A stretch of DNA of 43,382 nt from a virus, in the IMG/VR virus record IMGVR_UViG_3300046514_000317, positions 1-43,382 of that record; one strand, given 5' to 3'. Of the stretch, positions 36,863-43,382 are shown one piece after another. Made by a program: the position numbers and the translations under genes. The stretch's first letter is position 1. Each line of letters opens with the position of its first letter. A model generated the notes under the pieces. It made no database searches. It saw only the letters and a list, made by a program, of their open reading frames with translations, and had not been told where the DNA came from.

Positions 36863-38851
36863 CTAACCGAGAACCGAGTTGCCGCCGACCGTCCAGGCGC
36901 GATCGAGGCCGCGGCCTGCCCAGCTCGATGAGTCGCCGCCGCGGAAGCCCGACAATGCTGCTGGCATCGACAGCAGCGGGATCTGTGTGTTCGCCAGGCG
37001 GATGGTGTTGAGCGAGGCGCGCGCCTGGCTGAGCAGCAGCGGGCTCACCTGCGCCCCTGGCGAGGCCAGCGCGACGCGCACAGCCAGGTTGTTCACCAGC
37101 GCGTCGACGTATTCCGGCGGCAGCGCCAGGTCGTCAGCGACGGTCTGGTAAACCGGCAGCGTCGCCTTGACCGCGAGGCGCATCTCGTAGGCGTTGGCCG
37201 GCGGCACCGGCCAGAAATACAGGCGCCCGACCGGAAAGGCGCTGTCGTAGAACACCGCGGCCGGGATCGAGCCGAGATCTTTGATGGTGATGGTCGACCA
37301 GTCTTCGCGCGCCTCGATGATCGAGAGGGGGATATCGACATTACGCCCGACAGCGGTGGTCCCGGTGCCGGCGGTCGGCCCCTCCCCGAGCGGAAACGGC
37401 AGCATGGCTGGGAGCAGCGCGCCATTGCTGCCAGGACCGCCGCCACCGCCACCAGTGTGCAGCAGCCGCACGAATGCTGCGTGGATCTTGTCGGGGCGCG
37501 TGGTGTTGAAGTCCTGGCGCGGCCCGATCGTATAGGACAGCGCGCCGGTTGAGACGAGCGAGATTTCCTGCTCGTTCCACACCAGCCACCGACGTCGCTG
37601 CCACTGCGCCAACATCATGACCAGCAGGCTGAATGCGTCGGCCACATCCTTGCTGCCGTCGCTGACGCTCTGCGTATCGGTAATCCGCCCGGCCATGCGC
37701 AGTGCCAGGAACAGCGCCTCTATGACGGTCTCTGGCGGGCCTGGGTGCAGCGGCAGTGTCTGGTGCTGGTTGTTGGCCTGCACCAGCTGTAGCGCCATCG
37801 TGGCCCGGTCCAGCAGGGTCTTGGAGACCTCGCCCCCGACCCAGTCGCGCAGCCGCACCGCGAGGTTGAGCACGATGGCGTTGCGCACGCCCGATGTGAG
37901 GGACAGTGGCGTGTTGAGATTAGAGATGGTCGGCAGTGAGCCGGGGATGACCTTGACGGCGCGCTCGCGGTTCCACTCGTCCAGCATCTCATTCATCAGG
38001 GATGCGGCGTCGGTGACGTCTTGCGATCCCGGGGTGAGGCCTTGGGTGTCGGTGACGCGGCCGGCGGCACGTAGCGCGAGGAACACGACCCCATAGCCCG
38101 TGCCGTCGTTGTGCGCGATCAGCGGTGCCGGGTTCTGCTGCAGGTTGATTGCCTGGAGCAGCTGCAGGGCGCGATCGGCACGCTCGGTCAATGTCTTCGA
38201 CACCTCGGCGCCGAATGCATCGCGCAGCCGCACCGCGAGGTTGAGCACGATGGCATTCTTCTCGCCGGGCGTCATGACCAGCGTCGTGGTCAGGCTGGTG
38301 ATCGGCGGCAGCACGCCGGGGATCACGCGCACGGCGCGCTCGCGGTTCCACTCATCGAGCATTTCATTGAGCATGGACAGAGCGTCGGTGACATCCTGCG
38401 ATGTCTGGTTGAGGCCCTGTTCGTCATTCACCCGGCCGGCGGCACGCAGCGCCAGGAATATGATGCCGCCGCCTGTGTTGTCGGTGGCGGCGATGATCGG
38501 CGCGGCGATATTCTGCAGGTTGATGCTGTTAAACGCTTTGAGCGCCGACACCGCGAGTTGCACGTCGAGCTGAACCGGCGGCAGCGCATAGATTTGCCGC
38601 AGCCGCACCGCCATGGTGGTGAGCAGGACGTGTTCGTAATTGCTCCAGAACGGCACGTCGGTGGTGAGATTTGGGAAGCCCGGCAATTCGATGCGGTTGA
38701 CGCGGACCTCTCGCTCGAGGTTCCACTCGCTGATCATCGCATTGAGGATCTTAAAGCTATCGTTGACGTCATCGGGCATCGGCGTCTGGCCAATGCCGTT
38801 GACGCCGGAATTACGCAGCGACAGGAAAACGATGTCGTTGGCGACGGTCAT
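36863..38851 (-). CDS. gp4-like head-tail joining protein with tandemly expanded modules
   Basis: P22 gp4 (166 aa) seals the portal and starts the tail. Here the 662-aa product has the gp4 N-terminal module four times: ANDIVFLSLRNSGVNGIGQT..., IIFLALRAAGRVNDEQGLNQ..., VVFLALRAAGRVTDTQGLTP..., EALFLALRMAGRITDTQSVS..., each with a LNEMLDEWN.ER-type helix. The first three continue into a C-terminal-type helix (AIVLNLAVRLRD), while only the last retains the central beta region (SYTIGPRQDFNTTRPDKIHA, AREDWSTITIKDLGSIPAAV). Each short module is ~120 aa. The expansion is unusual for the family. Confidence 0.85.
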   Translation of the reverse strand: MTVANDIVFLSLRNSGVNGIGQTPMPDDVNDSFKILNAMISEWNLEREVRVNRIELPGFPNLTTDVPFWSNYEHVLLTTMAVRLRQIYALPPVQLDVQLAVSALKAFNSINLQNIAAPIIAATDNTGGGIIFLALRAAGRVNDEQGLNQTSQDVTDALSMLNEMLDEWNRERAVRVIPGVLPPITSLTTTLVMTPGEKNAIVLNLAVRLRDAFGAEVSKTLTERADRALQLLQAINLQQNPAPLIAHNDGTGYGVVFLALRAAGRVTDTQGLTPGSQDVTDAASLMNEMLDEWNRERAVKVIPGSLPTISNLNTPLSLTSGVRNAIVLNLAVRLRDWVGGEVSKTLLDRATMALQLVQANNQHQTLPLHPGPPETVIEALFLALRMAGRITDTQSVSDGSKDVADAFSLLVMMLAQWQRRRWLVWNEQEISLVSTGALSYTIGPRQDFNTTRPDKIHAAFVRLLHTGGGGGGPGSNGALLPAMLPFPLGEGPTAGTGTTAVGRNVDIPLSIIEAREDWSTITIKDLGSIPAAVFYDSAFPVGRLYFWPVPPANAYEMRLAVKATLPVYQTVADDLALPPEYVDALVNNLAVRVALASPGAQVSPLLLSQARASLNTIRLANTQIPLLSMPAALSGFRGGDSSSWAGRGLDRAWTVGGNSVLG

Positions 38852-38874
38852 GCTGATGCCTCAGTGAGAGGACA

Positions 38875-38908
38875 GCCCCGAGGCTGCCGGGTATCACGCG
38901 CTCGGGGC
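38875..38908 (-). other. Perfect 8-bp hairpin between late genes
   Basis: GCCCCGAG (38875-38882) pairs with CTCGGGGC (38901-38908) across an 18-base loop, in the leader of the gp4-like gene. No T-run follows on the minus strand, so it is more likely a processing or attenuation structure than an intrinsic terminator. Confidence 0.5.
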
Positions 38909-38965
38909 CACACGCGTTAGGCGAAGCCCGGCGGGAGGATTGCGGGGCTTCCGGCAGCAAGCTGT

Positions 38966-39370
38966 TTATGCGGACAGCACGCCGAACCAGGCGCCCGCCA
39001 GCGGTGAGATCAGCGTCATCGTCTTGCCGTTCGCGAGCGCGATCCCGGTAGCATTGGCGATGCCGTTGATGGTGTCGGCGCCGGGGGCCGCGAACACCTG
39101 AGAACTCGCAGCCCCAGCATTGGTGAGCCACATCACCTGGCCCCCCACGGCGGGCGGCAGCTGCACGCTGTCGGCGGCAGTGGCACAGACCGCGATCAGG
39201 GTGCAGGCGGTGCGCACGGGCGTTGCCAGCGCCTGCGTGCCGCCTGCGCGGGCGGTGATGCTGGCGGCCGACCAGCCGTTGCCGCTGGCGAGCTGCGAGA
39301 TGTCATGCAGCCCGACACCGGTCTGGAAGTTGACGCTGCGGCCGGCGGGATAGACGACTTGGGTTGCCAT
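38966..39370 (-). CDS. Small beta-rich virion protein, possible decoration protein
   Basis: The 134-aa product reads MATQVVYPAGRSVNFQTGVG, GTQALATPVRTACTLIAVCA and ADTINGIANATGIALANGKT followed by MTLISPLAGAWFGVLSA. It is a compact beta-strand protein like those found next to phage coat genes. It sits directly after the coat gene, consistent with a capsid-decoration role, which is inferred from position. Confidence 0.65.
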   Translation of the reverse strand: MATQVVYPAGRSVNFQTGVGLHDISQLASGNGWSAASITARAGGTQALATPVRTACTLIAVCATAADSVQLPPAVGGQVMWLTNAGAASSQVFAAPGADTINGIANATGIALANGKTMTLISPLAGAWFGVLSA

Positions 39371-39382
39371 GACCCGCCCTCC

Positions 39383-40585
39383 TCAATTCGCGCAGAGGCG
39401 AACCGCGAGCTGCGGACGCAACGCCGCAGACCCCCAGAGCACATCTATTCGTATCGGCATCGTGTCGTCGCTGATGCTGTATTGCCGCACGGCGCGCATG
39501 CTGATGCCGTCCTTCACAACACGCGACGCCATATCGACCCCGCCCGGCATCACTAAATCCGCAGTGGCGAAGGTGAACGCGTCAGGATGGAACGCGAGGC
39601 TGAGCCCGGTTGCTGTGCTGGCGGTATTCATGAACGTGAGCGCCGCAGTCGCGTTGGCGGCGGTGACGACGTTCTGTGACGGGCTGCCGCTGACGCCATT
39701 GATGGCCGGCGCGATCGACATATTGCCCGCGCCGCCCGCATAGGCTGCGGTCAGCACGAACTGCTGCAGCACGCCGCTGCTGATCTTAGTTTCGGGATGG
39801 CACCGGAAGACGCCAGCGATCGTAAATACATCACCCGCATTGCCTGCGCCCGTGCCGGTGATCACGGCGAGTGTGCTGCCGGTATTCTGATTGGCGACAA
39901 CGGCGGTGGTGTAAGCGCCACTTTCCGCGCCACGGGTCTGCGTGGTCAAGTGGGTATTCTCCGCCCATTCGAAGCCAGCCGACAGGCCCATCACACCATC
40001 GGTGTATTGGCTGCGGATCTCCGTCGATGATTGGAACAACCCCTTGAGGCTGTCGACCATATCGACATTGTCCTGCGTGTTTATGCGCAGCAACCACTGC
40101 TTGGATTGTGGCGTCAGGTTGTCGAGCAGCTGCTTGCGGGCCTGCAGCACAGTCTTGAACGTCTGCGCAGCGCCACTCGTCCCAACCTGGTTCCACACTT
40201 GCGGCCACATGGCATTGACGAAATCGCTCTCGAGGCGGGCGGCCAACACAGCAATCGCCGGCTCAATGTAGCGAGCGCTGAAGTCATCGATGCTCAACGT
40301 CAGCTCAGCGCTGCTGAAGCTAAAGTCGACGTGATACTGGTTGGTGATCGGCAGGCTGACGAATGTCTCGACGGTGTTCTGCAGCGACAGCGCGGGGGTG
40401 GTACTGACGGTGTATTGCACCGGCAGGCGGATGCGCAGCGTGCTGCCGATCTTGGCGCCGCTATTGGCGAAGCTGTCATCGTATTGCCGGTTGACCGCGC
40501 CAATTATGTTGCACTTCTGGTGCAGTATAGCGAGCGCCTTTGCGGTGATCATATTGATGGTGAGGAGGGTATTGGTAGCGGGCAT
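39383..40585 (-). CDS. Major capsid (coat) protein, P22-like
   Basis: The 400-aa product starts MPATNTLLTINMITAKALAI and has LRIRLPVQYTVSTTPALSLQ, then VSLPITNQYHVDFSFSSAEL. The central region (QNTGSTLAVITGTGAGNAGD, VFTIAGVFRCHPET) corresponds to the inserted domain of P22-type coats. The C-terminus is SMRAVRQYSISDDTMPIRID. Length and motif order suit the HK97-fold gp5 family of P22-like phages. Scaffold is just upstream. Confidence 0.9.
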   Translation of the reverse strand: MPATNTLLTINMITAKALAILHQKCNIIGAVNRQYDDSFANSGAKIGSTLRIRLPVQYTVSTTPALSLQNTVETFVSLPITNQYHVDFSFSSAELTLSIDDFSARYIEPAIAVLAARLESDFVNAMWPQVWNQVGTSGAAQTFKTVLQARKQLLDNLTPQSKQWLLRINTQDNVDMVDSLKGLFQSSTEIRSQYTDGVMGLSAGFEWAENTHLTTQTRGAESGAYTTAVVANQNTGSTLAVITGTGAGNAGDVFTIAGVFRCHPETKISSGVLQQFVLTAAYAGGAGNMSIAPAINGVSGSPSQNVVTAANATAALTFMNTASTATGLSLAFHPDAFTFATADLVMPGGVDMASRVVKDGISMRAVRQYSISDDTMPIRIDVLWGSAALRPQLAVRLCAN

Positions 40586-40811
40586 GACATGCCCCTTTCG
40601 TCACACGAGTGCGGGAAAAGGGCTCCTCACCGGCTATGCGGTTCTTGGAGCCTCGATTGCCCGCTGCGACGACAGGGGTAGACACAGCCGCAGGCGGATC
40701 AGCACGACACGGCGGATTTAGAGCCTCGCGAGGGCTGGGTGTGCTGTAGCCACAGCGCCATATACCGGGCGCGGCGGTGGCGGGGCTGACCTACCCGCTA
40801 GAGGTTAGGCG
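40586..40811. other. Leader region upstream of the coat gene
   Basis: No gene is seen. The 226 bases include a 10-bp perfect palindrome, CCTCGCGAGG (40724-40733), and a small GCTGT/ACAGC hairpin near 40742-40755. It would be the untranslated leader of the heavily expressed coat gene and may hold a promoter, but no clear hexamers were found. Confidence 0.4.
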
Positions 40812-41090
40812 CTACTTCTTGCGCTGCGCCTCGCGCTTCTTGCTGTAGGCGATCGCTACAGCCTGCTTGACCGGCTTGCCGGCCTTCACCTCGGCCTTGA
40901 CGTTCGACGTGAACGCCTTGGGTGATGTGCTGGTCTTGAGTGGCACATATCCCTCCGCAGTTAGAGGATTGCCGAAGACATACTGGATGTCTCCATCACC
41001 ACACTCGCAACTCAAGTCGGATAGCGACAGGCTAAAATCGACTTGATGCTCGGGGAAGATTATGGGCGGAAGCACAACACGTCCCATCAC
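40812..41090 (-). CDS. Conserved small phage protein with KAGKP..QAVAIA motif
   Basis: The 92-aa product has PEHQVDFSLSLSDLSCECGD and a C-terminal block KAFTSNVKAEVKAGKPVKQA then VAIAYSKKREAQRKK. That basic block (S.N...E.KAGKP..QAVAIA.S) is very common in phage proteins encoded near scaffold and coat genes, with no known function. Its start overlaps the scaffold stop by 4 bases. Confidence 0.75.
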   Translation of the reverse strand: MMGRVVLPPIIFPEHQVDFSLSLSDLSCECGDGDIQYVFGNPLTAEGYVPLKTSTSPKAFTSNVKAEVKAGKPVKQAVAIAYSKKREAQRKK

Positions 41091-41827
41091 CGCCTCGATC
41101 GGTGGCGCTCGAGATCCTTCTTCAGGTAGTAGTCGGCGAGCGCCTCGGGGCTTGCGGTGTATTCGTTGAACACGGGCGACGCGCGTCCCGTCACCGGGCG
41201 CACTGGAGCCGGCGCCCGGGTGGCGGGCAGGGGTGCGGCCGCACGGGCATGTCCGTTGCCGTTGTCGGCCCCCAGCGTCGCGGCATACTTGCCCAGCGCG
41301 ACAGCCCGCGCCCTCTCGCTCCGCAGCCCGGCAATGCGCTCGACCTCGGCCGGATCGGCGGCCAGGGCGCCGGCAACACGCACGCCGTCAGGCATCTCGA
41401 CCAACAACTGCGCAAAATTCGCATCGGCGCCCATCTTGATCAGATCGTCGCAGCGCTGGTTCCAGTCGCCGTATTCGGTCGCGCCCTGTTCGTGAAAGCG
41501 CTCGGTGCGGATCTGCGCCTCGACCTCGGCGCGGATAGCGACACGCTCGCGCTGATAGCGTTGCTCGGGGGTTTCCTCGCCCTGTGGCTGCGCCACGGCC
41601 TGGCGGCGATAGAACTCGAGTTCCGCTGCCTGCTGGGCCTGGAGCCTCTCAGCGGCGCTGAGCTTGGCCGTGATGGCGGCGAAGCGGCGGTCGCCCCGGC
41701 TCTTACGTTCGGCCTCTTCCTCGGGCGTCGCCTCTGGAGCGTCGTCCGGTGCCGGTGTGGACTCTGGTGCGGGCGTGGACGCGGGTTCGCGTTCCGGCTC
41801 GGCCGGGTGTTCAGTCGTCTCGCTCAT
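41087..41827 (-). CDS. Scaffolding protein
   Basis: The 246-aa product is highly charged and mostly helical: a Pro/Glu-rich N-terminus (APESTPAPDDAPEATPEEEA), central coiled coil (AAITAKLSAAERLQAQQAAE, RVAIRAEVEAQIRTERFHEQ) and a basic C-terminal end (DYYLKKDLERHRSRR), which in P22-type scaffolds contacts the coat. Position between portal and coat agrees. It would guide procapsid assembly and then exit. Confidence 0.85.
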   Translation of the reverse strand: MSETTEHPAEPEREPASTPAPESTPAPDDAPEATPEEEAERKSRGDRRFAAITAKLSAAERLQAQQAAELEFYRRQAVAQPQGEETPEQRYQRERVAIRAEVEAQIRTERFHEQGATEYGDWNQRCDDLIKMGADANFAQLLVEMPDGVRVAGALAADPAEVERIAGLRSERARAVALGKYAATLGADNGNGHARAAAPLPATRAPAPVRPVTGRASPVFNEYTASPEALADYYLKKDLERHRSRR

Positions 41828-41847
41828 GGGGCGCTCGTCGGTGAGGG

Positions 41848-42030
41848 TTAGCGTGGGGCGTTGGGTGCCACGTCGTGGACGATCGTCGCCGGCTCGTCAG
41901 GCGTGAGTGTGGGCTGTGCCAGGGCGCCATGGGTCACGGCAGCGGCGGCTTCCAGCTCGAGGATGCGGGCGCGCAGGCGCTCGATCTCGGCATGCGCCTC
42001 GGCCAGGCTGTTGGGGGTGTCGTCGCTCAT
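41848..42030 (-). CDS. Small coiled-coil protein upstream of scaffold, 60 aa
   Basis: I chose ATG 42030. The product begins MSDDTPNSLAEAHAEIERLR then ARILELEAAAAVTHG, a short coiled coil with a Pro/Thr-rich tail. It is the first late gene after the variable locus, and the promoter for the divergent gene at 42132 starts only 3 bases upstream of its ATG. Function unknown; possibly an assembly accessory. Confidence 0.6.
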   Translation of the reverse strand: MSDDTPNSLAEAHAEIERLRARILELEAAAAVTHGALAQPTLTPDEPATIVHDVAPNAPR

Positions 42031-42032
42031 CT

Positions 42033-42062
42033 TTGGGAAATCCACAGCGGTTATGCTATATG
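42033..42062 (+). promoter_or_regulatory. Rightward promoter for the 42132 gene
   Basis: TTGGGA (42033-42038) and TATATG (42057-42062) are 18 bases apart; GCTATATG also fits the alphaproteobacterial -10 form. The site is 70 bases upstream of the ATG at 42132. Confidence 0.5.
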
Positions 42063-42131
42063 CGGGGCGGGACCGGTGTTTGCGCGCCGGCCCCACCCCT
42101 AGCGACGCCCCTTGGCGAGAAGGAACGAGGC

Positions 42132-42320
42132 ATGACGCGCACTATATCCGATTGGTCCTGGGACCAGACAGAAGCCGCCGACGCGTTCGTGGCGAACGCC
42201 GAGCGCTGGGGGACCGCCCCCGCGCTAGCCCGGGCCGTCGCGCGGATCGCTGAAGACACCGATGAGGCAGTCGCCATCCTCGAGTTCATTGGCGAGTATC
42301 GTCAGGCTGCAGGGCATTAG
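42132..42320 (+). CDS. Small acidic phage protein, 62 aa
   Basis: GAACGAGG precedes the ATG. The product MTRTISDWSWDQTEAADAFV continues with ARAVARIAEDTDEAVAILEF and IGEYRQAAGH. It is acidic and helical with no recognised family. It is the complete version of the partial ORF at 3-182 and converges on the 589-aa gene, whose 3' end it overlaps by 35 bases. It is a rightward gene in a leftward late region, with its own promoter. Confidence 0.7.
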   Translation: MTRTISDWSWDQTEAADAFVANAERWGTAPALARAVARIAEDTDEAVAILEFIGEYRQAAGH

Positions 42321-43382
42321 CCGCCGCGCCTGCGCCGACCGTCGCGGCGAGTGGCGACAGCAGGGGCTTCTTGCCGCGCACGAAGTCGAGCAGCGCCTTG
42401 GTGGGTGTGCCGCCACGCTCGGCGGCGGTCTTCTGCAGGCGGCCCTCGACGGCGCCCATAAAGGATGTCGGCAGCGAGCGCAGGCCCGTCACGCGCCCCC
42501 CGCCCACCCACAGCGCCGCCTGCAGTTGCGCGGGGCTCAGGCCCATCTCGCGCGCTAGATCCTGCTGGAAGCCCTCCAGGGCGGCGTAGTGGTTGGCCTC
42601 GGGCACGTCCTTCCAGGCCTGCGGTATTTCCAGCATCTGGTCGATCGTGAGGCGCCCCGATTTGACCTCATCGCGCCAATTGATCTTGTCGCCCTTCTGC
42701 ACGCCGATCGACGGGTAATTAACGTCGGCAGTCTGCGTCGTGTTGAGGAATTCCGGGTTTTTCGACAGCATGCCGATGAGCCGCAGATTGTGCTTGTCCA
42801 CCGTCACCGGCTCCTGATTGCCCGACAGGTTGGCATCGAATGACGCACGCTTCGGGCGCATCTCGGGATCGAGCGGGTTGCCGCCTGCAATATCGGAATA
42901 GGCCCCAAATTGGGTGTTTTGCATCTTGTGGCCGTAGGGCGAGATTAGATCATCAACCGACTGCACTGGGTCGCCCTGGCGTTCCTTGACGTTGTAGTAG
43001 CTCGCCGTCCGAATGTTCTGGGACACGTCGGAGCCGGCCGAAACAGCCCCCACCGTCCGCATGTATTTGCTGAATGTGGCGTTGCCCTCTTCCGGCCCCA
43101 GCTCGGTGACGAAGGCGAGGCGCAGCGGCTCGGCGTTATACCAGTAGGCGCCGCCGGTCTTCAGCCCGGCCTCGGCCACCGTCCGCAGTTTCCCGCGGAT
43201 GTCGGGATCGGTGGTGGCGTCGACAATGTGCGGCGGTAATCCCTTGCGGCGCCCAGCCTCGGGATCGATGCGCGACAGCGGTTCCTGCGGGACATCCGGC
43301 ACGCGCCAGGTATCGGACAGGTCGAACACCTGGCCAGGCCGCACTGGCGAGCCCGATTGGACCAGGCTCTCGGGCACCGGGC
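42286..43382 (-). CDS. Partial variant copy of the 589-aa protein
   Basis: The frame runs off the window end, so the N-terminal third is missing. It aligns along its length with 148-1271 and is identical over the last 127 bases. Differences are mostly conservative (for example KDPEFL/KNPEFL), apart from a shorter, different segment after NVKERQGDPVQ (this copy has SVDDLISPYGHKMQNTQFGA). The pattern fits a second strain's allele of one gene, not a functional paralogue. Confidence 0.8.
   Translation of the reverse strand, partial: PVPESLVQSGSPVRPGQVFDLSDTWRVPDVPQEPLSRIDPEAGRRKGLPPHIVDATTDPDIRGKLRTVAEAGLKTGGAYWYNAEPLRLAFVTELGPEEGNATFSKYMRTVGAVSAGSDVSQNIRTASYYNVKERQGDPVQSVDDLISPYGHKMQNTQFGAYSDIAGGNPLDPEMRPKRASFDANLSGNQEPVTVDKHNLRLIGMLSKNPEFLNTTQTADVNYPSIGVQKGDKINWRDEVKSGRLTIDQMLEIPQAWKDVPEANHYAALEGFQQDLAREMGLSPAQLQAALWVGGGRVTGLRSLPTSFMGAVEGRLQKTAAERGGTPTKALLDFVRGKKPLLSPLAATVGAGAAANALQPDDTRQ
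43256..43382. repeat. 127-bp exact copy of 1145-1271
   Basis: This is the window-end copy of the exact repeat. It supports joining the window end to position 1272 to close the genome at about 42,111 bp, leaving two alternative alleles of the 1-1144 region. Confidence 0.85.

Noticed and set aside
1-43382. Integrated temperate phage with integrase and attachment site
   Set aside because: No integrase, excisionase or tRNA-derived attachment sequence was found; the HTH regulators alone do not show lysogeny.
42132-43382. A genuine tandem duplication of the 589-aa gene
   Set aside because: The exact 127-bp junction at the window end and the expected gene order after closure are better explained by strain variation at an assembly break; long reads could still overturn this.
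1-43382. tRNA or rRNA genes
   Set aside because: No cloverleaf or rRNA-like segment was noticed by eye; a tRNAscan run would be decisive.

Overview
This window is a near-complete genome of a GC-rich, short-tailed, P22-like phage (podovirus morphology). It was probably assembled from a metagenome. The host is probably an alphaproteobacterium. The best evidence for that is a promoter at 22256-22284 that fits the alphaproteobacterial TTGAC/GCTA pattern, supported by a GcrA-like DNA-binding protein and overall base composition. I saw no integrase, tRNA, CRISPR array, insertion sequence or rRNA. The genome appears circular or circularly permuted. The last 127 bases (43256-43382) exactly repeat 1145-1271, and 42132-43255 is a diverged version of 3-1144. 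The two ends therefore look like two strain variants of one locus, which implies a genome of about 42.1 kb.

The minus strand carries packaging and virion genes in P22-like order once the circle is closed: small terminase-like protein (13506-13880), large terminase (10721-12418), portal (1921-4077), an unknown 589-aa protein (148-1917), scaffold (41087-41827), coat (39383-40585), a gp4-like head-tail protein (36863-38851), several tail/fibre proteins, a gp10-like DNA stabilisation protein (31860-33401) and three ejection-type proteins (23764-29428), the last with a peptidoglycan hydrolase domain. A GNAT acetyltransferase and a 2-oxoglutarate-dependent hydroxylase sit inside this cluster. Between large terminase and portal lies an accessory region (4.4-10.7 kb) with small zinc-binding proteins, a PEP-CTERM surface protein, a possible Acb2/Tad1-like hairpin protein, and a cassette of five overlapping tiny membrane proteins.

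A second minus-strand block (13.9-19.2 kb) is a control and replication module: a Cro/YdaS-like regulator, a VRR-NUC nuclease, a DUF3102-adenine methyltransferase fusion, a CHC2 zinc-finger primase fragment, winged-helix proteins, a putative replication initiator containing an internal repeat array, and a NusG/RfaH-like antiterminator. A divergent control region (19178-19680) separates it from rightward genes (19.7-23.8 kb) encoding a Gp157-family protein, an ERF single-strand annealing protein, two more HTH regulators and two small membrane proteins.

The most unusual observations are: (1) a phage-encoded PEP-CTERM (exosortase-substrate) protein translationally coupled to two small genes behind a hairpin-rich leader; (2) a seven-unit 22-24 bp DNA repeat inside the initiator gene that is read in all three codon registers, implying selection on DNA, as in an origin; (3) the coupled tiny membrane protein cassette with a Shine-Dalgarno hairpin; (4) a four-fold tandem expansion of the gp4 fold; and (5) three 23-bp-phased repeats beside the terminase genes.
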